This document shows, piece after piece, positions 1 to 5,624 of a stretch of 10,044 nt of DNA. The translations under genes and the position numbers were made by a program. The stretch lies in assembly GCA_050117475.1 (NCBI GenBank), contig JASFMR010000110.1, positions 1 to 10,044 of the forward strand. Reading direction: 5' to 3'. The DNA is from Fodinibius sp050117475. GTDB taxonomy: Bacteria > Bacteroidota > Rhodothermia > Balneolales > Balneolaceae. The notes below the pieces were generated by a model. It was not told the origin of the DNA. It saw only the letters and a program-made list of their open reading frames with translations, and made no database searches. How positions within the stretch are numbered: the stretch's first letter is position 1; every line of letters starts with the position of its first letter.

Positions 1-649
1 TTGCTTTTTTTAGAAAGTCCTTGCGGATGATAACAATAGTGACACCGGCCGGTCCCACATTCTTTTGGGCTCCCGCATAAATAATTCCGTATTTAGAAAC
101 ATCAATCGGGCGGGACAAGAAGTCGGATGAAGCATCACAAACCAATGGAACCCCGTCTGTTTCAGGCTCTGTCGGAAACTGTGTGCCGGCTACCGTATTG
201 TTGGATGTATAATGGACGTATTCGGGCTTTTCACTAAATGCTAGTTCAGAATTCTTGGGCACGCGATCATAGCCGGTATCCTTACTGCTGAAAGGCTTGT
301 GTACATTACCAAAGATATTAGCTTCTTTGATTGCCTTGTCCGACCAGCGGCCGGTATCGATATAATCTGCAGTTTTTCCTTTGGATAGGAAATTAAAAGG
401 AACCATCATAAACTGGGAACTGGCTCCTCCTTGTAAAAACATGATTTCAAAATCTGTACCCAGTCCCAACAACTCTCGAAGTCGTGATTTGGCCTGCTGG
501 TCTATTTCAGTGTATTCGGCGCTCCGGTGACTTATTTCCATAACCGAGCTACCCTTATCCTTATAGTTGGTGAGCTCTTCCTGGGCTCTCTCTAAAACCT
601 CCAGGGGCAATATTGCGGGCCCAGCACTAAAATTGTGAACACGATACAT
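1..649 (-). CDS. serC: Phosphoserine aminotransferase SerC (3' end missing, window edge)
   Basis: Cytosolic PLP enzyme that transaminates 3-phosphohydroxypyruvate with glutamate to O-phosphoserine in serine synthesis; the family also serves pyridoxine synthesis in some bacteria. I translated the minus strand by hand: 216 codons are open from ATG at 649-647 to the window edge, about 60% of the usual length near 360 aa. Visible SerC signatures are the N-terminal NFSAGPAILP (residues 6-15), SHRSAEY (40-46), LQGGASSQF (72-80), the tryptophan after DTGRW (98-102), HYTSNNTVAGT (146-156), CDASSDFLSRP (171-181) and YAGAQKNVGPAG (191-202). K196 in AGAQKN is the expected Schiff-base lysine. No SD precedes the start; the leader is AT-rich. 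It lies 32 bp downstream of the DUF1015 gene on the same strand and is probably cotranscribed with it. Identification is secure; the C-terminal third is not visible. Confidence 0.96.
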   Translation of the reverse strand, partial: MYRVHNFSAGPAILPLEVLERAQEELTNYKDKGSSVMEISHRSAEYTEIDQQAKSRLRELLGLGTDFEIMFLQGGASSQFMMVPFNFLSKGKTADYIDTGRWSDKAIKEANIFGNVHKPFSSKDTGYDRVPKNSELAFSEKPEYVHYTSNNTVAGTQFPTEPETDGVPLVCDASSDFLSRPIDVSKYGIIYAGAQKNVGPAGVTIVIIRKDFLKKA

Positions 650-681
650 AATAATATTTTTTAAATTTATGATTTTGTGAA

Positions 682-1890
682 TTAAAAAGTGTGTACCAGT
701 AATCCGGATCTTAATTTTGGTTCGAACCAAGTTGATTTCGGAGGCATCAACAAGCCCTCGTCAGACACGTCAATTAGTTCTTCGATACTTGTAGGGTACA
801 TGCTGACAGCCATCGCGGCCTCTCCATCATCAACAAGCTGTTCGAGTTCTCCGGTTCCGCGTATGCCGCCAACAAAAGAAATGTTTTCATCTCTTCGGGG
901 ATCTGTAATATCAAGCATGGGAGACAACAGGTATTCCTGTAATCGGTAAACATCGAGTTTCTCTACGCTATTCGGATGATCCTTTAAAGGCAATGTCAAC
1001 CCGTACCACTTTCCATCAATATAGATACAAATATCACCTTTTTGTGATGGCTCGGGATTTGTAACCGATTTCAGTTCAAATTTATTTTCCAGTTTTTCAA
1101 AAAAATCGTCTGGGATCGAATGAACTACCCGGTTATATGCAAGGATATTCATATTCGACATGGGGAAAACAACCGCCGGGAAGAAGTTATACTCCTCTTT
1201 TCCGGAATGACCGGGATTCGTCTCTTTCTTTTCTGCCGCGGCACGGGAAGCACTTTTGCAGCGATGGTGTCCATCCGCAATATATAATTTTGGAATAGCC
1301 TCAAAGGCATCTACAAATTCATTGGTATCATCAGCTAACCAAAGTTGGTGCTGCACCCCGTCATCGGCAGTAAAATCAAAAAGCGGTTCCTGTTCAATTG
1401 TGCTATCAATTAAATTTTGTACTCGTTTATTGTCTTTGAAAGTAATCATCACCGGTTCGGCATGAGCTTGTTGGGTGAGGATATGACGAGTTCTGTCGTC
1501 TTCTTTGTCGGGCCTTGTAAGTTCATGCTTCAGGATGACTTCATTATCATAGTCCTCTACAGAAACACAAGAGAAGATGCCGGTTTGGGGGGTGTTATTT
1601 CTGGTTAGACGATAGACATAGACATGAGGGATCTCATCCTGCTCAAGGGGACCATTTGCCAACATTTTTTTTAAATTCTCGGCCCCTTTTTGATAAACGG
1701 TATCATCGTGAGGGTCGGTTCCCTCAGGCAGATCAATTTCGGGTCGAATAACATGAAGAAAACTGTTAGGTTTACCTTCAGCTAATGTTCGGGCTTCAGC
1801 AACACTTATAACATCATAAGGAACACAAGCGATTCCTTCTACGTTTTCAGAATTTGGATGCCAGGCTTTAAAAGGGTGTAAAATTGCCAT
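682..1890 (-). CDS. DUF1015 family protein next to serC (possible ParB-like serine kinase, inferred)
   Basis: Cytosolic protein of 402 aa, the usual size for DUF1015 (PF06245). Family marks are N-terminal HPFKAW (residues 5-10) and VPYDVIS (23-29), HELTRPDKEDDR (122-133), IADGHHR (204-210), AYNRVV (251-256), and a C-terminal block PPKSTWFEPKLRSG (383-396). The family has no firmly assigned reaction that I can cite. DUF1015 genes are often found beside serC or serA, and serC lies 32 bp downstream here, so a role in serine or phosphoserine metabolism is a reasonable inference. The DGHHR motif resembles the substrate-binding corner of the ParB/sulfiredoxin fold used by free-serine kinases such as SerK and SbnI; that link is my inference. 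ATG at 1890-1888 is the natural start because the protein begins with the family N-terminus. There is no SD. A TAnnTTTG box lies 46 bp upstream. Confidence 0.93.
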   Translation of the reverse strand: MAILHPFKAWHPNSENVEGIACVPYDVISVAEARTLAEGKPNSFLHVIRPEIDLPEGTDPHDDTVYQKGAENLKKMLANGPLEQDEIPHVYVYRLTRNNTPQTGIFSCVSVEDYDNEVILKHELTRPDKEDDRTRHILTQQAHAEPVMITFKDNKRVQNLIDSTIEQEPLFDFTADDGVQHQLWLADDTNEFVDAFEAIPKLYIADGHHRCKSASRAAAEKKETNPGHSGKEEYNFFPAVVFPMSNMNILAYNRVVHSIPDDFFEKLENKFELKSVTNPEPSQKGDICIYIDGKWYGLTLPLKDHPNSVEKLDVYRLQEYLLSPMLDITDPRRDENISFVGGIRGTGELEQLVDDGEAAMAVSMYPTSIEELIDVSDEGLLMPPKSTWFEPKLRSGLLVHTF

Positions 1891-1935
1891 TTGGTATTTC
1901 TATTAATCATTTTGAGACTATTACATATAAGCCTT

Positions 1936-1943
1936 CAAAAGTA
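1936..1943 (-). promoter_or_regulatory. Candidate -7 box (TACTTTTG) for the DUF1015-serC operon
   Basis: On the minus strand this reads TACTTTTG, an exact match to the Bacteroidota -7 consensus TAnnTTTG. It lies 46 bp upstream of the DUF1015 start codon in the divergent gap between that gene and the DUF1844 gene. I do not see a clear TTG -33 element at the expected distance, so this is a half-promoter match. I found no matching exact box for the plus-strand gene in the same gap. Confidence 0.4.
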
Positions 1944-2054
1944 CTTGGATGTTTTCTTTTTATAAAGAGTTTTTTTAAAAATTTTGATACGGCATTATTA
2001 ACCTTCGACGAAAAGCTTTTATTTTTCACAATAAATTTAAATCAATGGATAATT

Positions 2055-2384
2055 ATGGATGAAATGAACTTCAACGGGAAGAACCTTTCGGAAGATCAGC
2101 AAGACCAATTGCTTTTTATGATGTTGGTTCAGCAACACCAGCAGATAGCAATGATGGGTATGGGAAAAATTGAAAATCCACAAACCGGGCAAGTTGAGAG
2201 GGAACTAAAATCGGCTAAATTTGCTATCGATACCCTTTTGATGCTTCAGAAGTTTACAGAAGGTAATTTGCCCAAGAAATTGAACAGTTATCTGACGGAA
2301 ACCTTAAATAATCTCCGGATGAATTATGCAGATGAAAAAGAAAAGGGGGATGATTCAAAACCCGATAAAGAACAGCAAGCATAG
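2055..2384 (+). CDS. DUF1844 family protein
   Basis: Small soluble protein of 109 aa with no signal peptide or membrane segment. Residues 17-91 match the DUF1844 (PF08899) pattern: a helix QLLFMMLVQQHQQIAMMGMG, then IENPQTGQVERELKSAK (39-55), an AIDTLLMLQKFTEGNLP helix pair (57-73) and a final helix ending in LRMNYAD. The tail (93-109) is charged and probably disordered. The function of the family is unknown; it is usually a single-copy conserved bacterial protein. The open frame runs 57 codons further upstream to a TTG at 1884, but that stretch overlaps the DUF1015 start, is AT-rich and resembles no protein. ATG at 2055 gives the usual family length, so I start there. There is no SD. The stop codon TAG is followed immediately by the Nudix ATG, which suggests coupled translation. 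Confidence 0.88.
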   Translation: MDEMNFNGKNLSEDQQDQLLFMMLVQQHQQIAMMGMGKIENPQTGQVERELKSAKFAIDTLLMLQKFTEGNLPKKLNSYLTETLNNLRMNYADEKEKGDDSKPDKEQQA

Positions 2385-2828
2385 ATGTCTGCATTAGAGC
2401 CAGTCACTGCCGCAGGAGGGGTTATTTTCAGGCATCCATCCGGGAAACCCGAGCCGGAGGTGTTACTTATTTACCGCCGGAAGGTTTGGGATCTTCCAAA
2501 AGGGAAATTGGAGGAGGGAGAAAGTGTGAAAGGCTGTGCTGTACGGGAAGTGGCCGAAGAAATTGGAATTACGGAAGAGCCGCATATCGTATCTGAATTA
2601 ACGGATACCTACCATGAATATGACCAAAACCAAATCCACTTTGGAAAAACAACACACTGGTATGCAATGGAACTGGCTTCAAATGACGATGATTTCCAGC
2701 CTCAATATGAAGAGGGCATTGAGCAGGTAAAGTGGCACACTCTTGCCATGGCAAAAAGGCTGGTAGGATATCAAAATCTTGTTTCGGTTCTGGAATTATT
2801 TGAAAGCTGGTACAATAACAAGGCTTAA
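2385..2828 (+). CDS. Nudix hydrolase
   Basis: Soluble 147-aa pyrophosphohydrolase of the Nudix family. The Nudix box Gx5Ex7REUxEExGU is intact at residues 40-62: G40, E46, then REVAEEIGI (54-62), where R54, E55, E58 and E59 supply metal and diphosphate contacts. The N-terminal strand AAGGVIFR (9-16) and the WDLPKGKLEEGE approach (35-46) are typical of the MutT/Ap4A/diadenosine-type single-domain enzymes. The exact substrate cannot be read from the sequence: (d)NTPs, dinucleoside polyphosphates or ADP-sugars are all possible. It starts on the base after the DUF1844 stop, without its own SD, so it probably depends on translation of that gene. Its 3' end overlaps the diverged tonB gene by 4 bp in convergent orientation. 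Confidence 0.93.
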   Translation: MSALEPVTAAGGVIFRHPSGKPEPEVLLIYRRKVWDLPKGKLEEGESVKGCAVREVAEEIGITEEPHIVSELTDTYHEYDQNQIHFGKTTHWYAMELASNDDDFQPQYEEGIEQVKWHTLAMAKRLVGYQNLVSVLELFESWYNNKA

Positions 2829-3520
2829 GAATTGTATTCCAGGCGAAAATGGATAAATAAGACATATTCGACCGCAACCGGTTTGCCTTTAAGGCTGCCG
2901 GGTATAAAGCGGGATTTTGCAACTGCTCTCAGTGCCGCTTTATTGAGATCGTATCTTACCCCTTTGACAATTTCCGGGTTGTGGACTTTTCCTCTTTTAT
3001 CTACAACAAATTGAACAATTACACGTCCCTGTACTTTGTCTTTGATTGCTTTCCTGGGATATTTGATTTTCAGGCGTAACCCTTCTTTCCCCCCAATCAA
3101 TTGGGGCATGATGTCAACATACGATAATGCCTTTTCATCGGTTTCGTAAAGGGGTTTATAGAAATGCCTGTTAGAAGCTGCGAGCGGAACTTCTGCTATG
3201 GGCATTGGATCGGGCAACTTCAATTCCATTTGAAGATTGCGCAATGGATCCCAGAGTAGTTTATTTTCCGGTGATTTGTAGGGTACAAAGATACTTGGCG
3301 GCGGATTCGGTTGTATGGAAAAGTGAGTGGTTAGGAGAATATTCTCCGATGAGATTACCTCGTTTCCCGGGATGTTCCAAATCGATTGTTTGTTGATTTT
3401 GGGCAGTTCCATCTTGAAAAGGCCTATGGTAGACAGCAGTGAAATGATAAGGCCGGTTTCGAAGTACAACACGTAATTTCTCTTTAGACTGGCAAGTGGA
3501 TTCCTCATTGTAGGTCTCAT
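2825..3520 (-). CDS. Diverged TonB-like energy transducer (third of three)
   Basis: Inner-membrane anchored periplasmic protein of 231 aa. It has a short cytoplasmic N-terminus, one membrane helix at about residues 17-36 with an embedded E21, a linker of about 100 residues, and a C-terminal TonB domain (about 135-228) with YPRKAIKDKVQGRVIVQF (154-171), D174, G177 and FIPGSLKGKPVAVEY (205-219). TonB proteins pass proton-motive energy from ExbBD to outer-membrane receptors. Unlike its two neighbours it lacks the polyproline tract (only a short PNPPP at 71-75), lacks the acidic stretch and lacks the GGGCD cysteine. The start at 3520 is fixed by a strong SD (AGGAGG, 7 nt before ATG); a second in-frame ATG is at 3508. 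It could be a signalling or specialised transducer, or a TonB-domain protein no longer coupled to ExbBD. Confidence 0.85.
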   Translation of the reverse strand: MRPTMRNPLASLKRNYVLYFETGLIISLLSTIGLFKMELPKINKQSIWNIPGNEVISSENILLTTHFSIQPNPPPSIFVPYKSPENKLLWDPLRNLQMELKLPDPMPIAEVPLAASNRHFYKPLYETDEKALSYVDIMPQLIGGKEGLRLKIKYPRKAIKDKVQGRVIVQFVVDKRGKVHNPEIVKGVRYDLNKAALRAVAKSRFIPGSLKGKPVAVEYVLFIHFRLEYNS

Positions 3521-3559
3521 GGTTTTCCCTCCTTGATAATTAAAATAACCATGATTTAA

Positions 3560-3608
3560 ATGTTTCAGATCATAAATTCCCTCTCAATTTTTGGGATCTT
3601 TGAAACAT
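3560..3608. repeat. Inverted repeat ATGTTTCA/TGAAACAT upstream of the diverged tonB
   Basis: The perfect 8-bp arms ATGTTTCA (3560-3567) and TGAAACAT (3601-3608) each carry an adjoining GATC on the inner side (3568-3571 and 3595-3598). The pairing can therefore extend to 12 bp with a 2-nt bulge. It lies 40-88 bp upstream of the diverged tonB start, where an operator or a leader hairpin would sit. The TGTTTCA core also forms an inverted pair upstream of the next tonB gene. Confidence 0.45.
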
Positions 3609-3711
3609 CTTATCTAATTGACTTTCCCAGGGCGGGCACAATTTATCTTTATGAAATTAATCCGTCATCGGGACAGGTATCCGGGACATTACAAAGGACC
3701 CACAAATAAAA

Positions 3712-3741
3712 AAAGGACACATCCATTTAGACGTGTCCTTT
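3712..3741 (-). terminator. Intrinsic terminator of the middle tonB gene
   Basis: A 9-bp stem, AAAGGACAC (3712-3720) with GTGTCCTTT (3733-3741), encloses a 12-nt loop. Read on the minus strand, the stem is followed by seven T, one A and three T (3714 down to 3704). It lies 22 bp past the stop of the middle tonB gene, so that gene probably ends its own transcript before the diverged tonB gene. Confidence 0.85.
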
Positions 3742-3763
3742 AAATATTTTGTTTCGGACTTTT

Positions 3764-4423
3764 TTAATTTTGCAATTTGAAAACAATAGGCAAGCTGTAC
3801 TGAACGCGCACTGCTTGTCCACGCTGTCGTCCAGGTTTAAACGTTGCCTGTTTCACAACTCTTAACGCTTCTTTGTCACAACCGCCGCCAATGCCGCGAA
3901 TAACTTTAGGATTTTCAACGTTACCATTTTCAGTAACAATAAATTGAATAATTACCCGGCCTTCGATGCCCGCTTTACGGGCCATTTCCGGATAATTTAT
4001 TTTTCGCTGCAGTTCAGCAAGGCCACCTTTAAGTTCTGGCATTTGTTCTACTGCCACAAAGAAATCTTCGCTGTCGTCATCTTTCTTGCTTTCCGGGGGA
4101 GGAGGCATGTCTAGAGGCTCATCCATATTCAGGTCAGCACTGATATCAATATTCTGATCTTGGATAATTTCGTCGTTGGGAACTTCAACAGGAACCTGTG
4201 GGCGAGGAGGGGGAGGTGGGGTTTTCTCCTGCTTGGTCTGGATGACATCCTCCATTTTTGTTACTTCCTGTTCTTGCGTCAAATCCACCTTTTGTTTTTT
4301 TGAAACGAACTCCATCTTCATAGCTACAATGAAAATGAGGAGCACAGCCACCAAGCCTAGTTCAAGAAAAACATTATAATACTTCCTTAAATCAGACTTA
4401 GGTTTTTTCCTGTCTGAACGCAT
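3764..4423 (-). CDS. tonB: Energy transducer TonB (middle paralog)
   Basis: Inner-membrane anchored TonB of 219 aa that should couple ExbBD proton-motive force to TonB-dependent receptors. Domain order: a basic N-terminus (1-14), a membrane helix (about 17-36) with E21 inside it, VDLTQEQEV (46-54), a proline-rich stretch KTPPPPPRPQVPVEVP (67-82), an acidic and proline linker (83-120) with PPPPESKKDDD, then FFVAVEQMPELKGG (121-134) leading into the C-terminal TonB fold (about 135-219) with NYPEMARKAGIEGRVIIQF (143-161), GGGCDKEALRVV (179-190) and FKPGRQRGQAVRVQYSLP (195-212). It is 161/219 identical, without gaps, to the upstream paralog by my count. An SD (GGAGG, 7 nt before ATG) supports the start at 4423. 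It has its own terminator. No exbB, exbD or receptor gene is visible nearby. Confidence 0.94.
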   Translation of the reverse strand: MRSDRKKPKSDLRKYYNVFLELGLVAVLLIFIVAMKMEFVSKKQKVDLTQEQEVTKMEDVIQTKQEKTPPPPPRPQVPVEVPNDEIIQDQNIDISADLNMDEPLDMPPPPESKKDDDSEDFFVAVEQMPELKGGLAELQRKINYPEMARKAGIEGRVIIQFIVTENGNVENPKVIRGIGGGCDKEALRVVKQATFKPGRQRGQAVRVQYSLPIVFKLQN

Positions 4424-4463
4424 AAAATTTCCTCCGCGTAATTTGAAACGTAAATTTTCAGTT

Positions 4464-4496
4464 TTGGGTACTAATGAAACAAATAATTTTACCCAA
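4464..4496. repeat. Inverted repeat TTGGGTA/TACCCAA upstream of the middle tonB
   Basis: Perfect 7-bp arms at 4464-4470 and 4490-4496 enclose a 19-nt spacer. It lies 41-73 bp upstream of the middle tonB start. It overlaps the left arm of the second inverted repeat (4473-4481), so the two pairings may be alternatives. It may be a leader hairpin or an operator; no U-tract follows on either strand, so it is not an intrinsic terminator. Confidence 0.4.
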
Positions 4497-4538
4497 TCTC
4501 CACCCTAATAACAGGAAAAGTGGGGAAAATGTTTCATT
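4473..4538. repeat. Inverted repeat AATGAAACA/TGTTTCATT upstream of the middle tonB
   Basis: Perfect 9-bp arms at 4473-4481 and 4530-4538 are separated by 48 bp. The TGTTTCA core is the same as in the inverted repeat upstream of the diverged tonB (3560-3608), but the spacing differs (48 against 33 bp). Two regulator sites or a long-range leader pairing are both possible. Confidence 0.4.
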
Positions 4539-4588
4539 TTGACCTTTTTTATGAAAATAAGAATGCAGGAATATTAAAAGGAGCGATC

Positions 4589-4660
4589 ATGCTAATTTCC
4601 CAAGAAATTTGTACCAGTTCTGAAGATTGGATTGCTACCTGTCGTTTTCTGAACGCCTAA
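4589..4660 (+). CDS. Possible 23-aa small ORF with strong SD between tonB paralogs
   Basis: The ORF runs ATG 4589 to TAA 4660 and encodes 23 aa (MLISQEICTSSEDWIATCRF then LNA) with two cysteines and one tryptophan. It is preceded by AAAAGGAG at 4577-4584; the AGGAG core ends 5 nt before the ATG, as good an SD as any in this window. It lies opposite to the flanking tonB genes in a gap otherwise free of ORFs. I see no convincing plus-strand promoter; TTGACC at 4539-4544 has no good -10 element at 16-18 bp. There is also no terminator on this strand. It has no recognisable family, is too short for a membrane protein, and could easily be chance. Confidence 0.25.
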   Translation: MLISQEICTSSEDWIATCRFLNA

Positions 4661-4735
4661 TAGGAATAGTGCCTCCCATTCATTTTACCCGGTTCTAGTC
4701 TCCTAAAATGATTAAAAGAGTCGGGCAAACAAAAA

Positions 4736-4761
4736 AAGGGATGCTGCAGGCAGCATCCCTT
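4736..4761 (-). terminator. Intrinsic terminator of the first tonB gene
   Basis: An 11-bp perfect stem, AAGGGATGCTG (4736-4746) with CAGCATCCCTT (4751-4761), encloses the 4-nt loop CAGG. Read on the minus strand it is followed by seven T (4737 down to 4731). It lies 22 bp past the stop of the 4784-5443 gene, the same distance as the terminator of its paralog. Confidence 0.92.
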
Positions 4762-4783
4762 GTAAAATTATAAAATAAAGTAC

Positions 4784-5443
4784 CTAGTTCTGAAGCCGGA
4801 ATACAACCGGTAAACTGTACTGAACGCGTACGGCTTCACCGCGTTGACGACCCGGTTTGAACTTCGCTTTTTTGACAGCCCTCAGAGCTTCCTCGTCACA
4901 ACCGCCTCCAATACCGCGGATAACTCGCGGATTTTCTACGGAGCCGTCCTCAGTAACGATAAACTGTACAATCACACGACCTTCAATACCGGCTTTTCGC
5001 GCCATTTCCGGATACCGAATGGTACTTTGAAGGGAAGCGAGCCCTCCAATAAGTTCCGGCATCTGTTCAACAGCTACAAAGAAGTCTTCTTCTTCCTCTT
5101 TTTTAGACTCCGGTGGAGGTGGAGGTAAATCCATCTCCTCATCGAGGTCCAGCTCGGCATTAATATTTAAAATTTCGTCTTCAATGATTTCGTCGTTGGG
5201 TACTTCAACGGGTACCGGTGGACGAGGAGGGGGTGGTGGCTTCTCAATCTGCTTGGTCTGAATGACTTCCTCCATTTTTACAACTTCTTGCTCCTGCGTA
5301 AGATCTACCTTTTTCTGTTCTGATCTGAAATCCATTTTCATTGCCACAATGAATATTAACAAAACGGCAATCATACCGATCTCAAGAAAAAGCGTATAAT
5401 ACTTCCGCAGATCTGCCTGGGTATGTTTTCTTTCGTTTATCAT
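4784..5443 (-). CDS. tonB: Energy transducer TonB (first paralog)
   Basis: Inner-membrane anchored TonB of 219 aa, exactly the length of the middle paralog. It has a membrane helix at about 17-36 containing E21, VDLTQEQEV (46-54), a proline tract PPPPPRPPVPVEVP (69-82), a strongly acidic linker (83-120) with PPPPPESKKEEEEED, then FFVAVEQMPELIGG (121-134). The C-terminal TonB domain carries RYPEMARKAGIEGRVIVQF (143-161), GGGCDEEALRAV (179-190) and FKPGRQRGEAVRVQYSLP (195-212). The C-terminal domain and the polyproline region are the best conserved between the two paralogs; the linker at 91-120 differs most. The SD is weak (only AAAG near the ATG), unlike the two downstream genes. A strong terminator follows. 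The gap to vanZ is 181 bp with promoter-like sites, so it is probably transcribed alone. Confidence 0.94.
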   Translation of the reverse strand: MINERKHTQADLRKYYTLFLEIGMIAVLLIFIVAMKMDFRSEQKKVDLTQEQEVVKMEEVIQTKQIEKPPPPPRPPVPVEVPNDEIIEDEILNINAELDLDEEMDLPPPPPESKKEEEEDFFVAVEQMPELIGGLASLQSTIRYPEMARKAGIEGRVIVQFIVTEDGSVENPRVIRGIGGGCDEEALRAVKKAKFKPGRQRGEAVRVQYSLPVVFRLQN

Positions 5444-5520
5444 ATCTTTGTTTTGCTTCGTCGTTGATTATTCAACCCCGAGTGTTTATTTCACTAATTT
5501 ATGTTTTTCCGCTTTTAATG

Positions 5521-5528
5521 CAAATTTA
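5521..5528 (-). promoter_or_regulatory. Candidate -7 box (TAAATTTG) for the first tonB gene
   Basis: On the minus strand this reads TAAATTTG, an exact match to TAnnTTTG, 77 bp upstream of the start codon. A second, sigma70-like option lies just upstream: TTGCAC (5571-5566), a 16-bp spacer, then TATACG (5549-5544). The TTGCAC element overlaps a small inverted repeat AGTGT-GCA-ACACT (5563-5575). I cannot choose between the two from sequence alone. Confidence 0.4.
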
Positions 5529-5624
5529 TTTTTGTTTTTAAAACGTATAGTATAGGAATCTTAGTGTGCAACACTTTGGCCTGGAGAGGGAGGGAATAGT
5601 AATCGATTAGATTGAAGCTCGGTT

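Larger units (their letters stand above)
4424..4783. other. 360-bp gap between the two close tonB paralogs
   Basis: No long ORF is present. From left to right the gap holds the SD of the middle tonB gene, an inverted repeat TTGGGTA/TACCCAA (4464-4470, 4490-4496), an interleaved inverted repeat AATGAAACA/TGTTTCATT (4473-4481, 4530-4538), a 23-codon plus-strand ORF with a good SD (4589-4660), and the terminator of the upstream tonB gene (4736-4761). The promoter of the middle tonB gene must lie here if the terminator works. I found no exact TAnnTTTG box on the minus strand; the nearest is TACGTTTC at 4452-4445. Confidence 0.6.

Noticed and set aside
1884..2054. 57-codon N-terminal extension of the DUF1844 frame from a TTG
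   Set aside because: It overlaps the start of the divergent DUF1015 gene, is AT-rich with random-looking residues, and would exceed the normal family length. ATG 2055 fits.
2045..2062. Five-codon upstream ORF overlapping the DUF1844 start
   Set aside because: It is very short, has no SD and is easily due to chance in AT-rich DNA, so it was not listed as a leader peptide.
3667..3690. Direct repeat CGGGACA spaced by about 15 bp in the gap before the middle tonB terminator
   Set aside because: The arms are only 7 bp with no further copies. It is too weak to call a repeat element or operator.
5563..5575. Inverted repeat AGTGT-GCA-ACACT upstream of the first tonB
   Set aside because: Five-bp arms with a 3-nt loop are expected by chance. 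It is noted only because it overlaps a possible -35 element.
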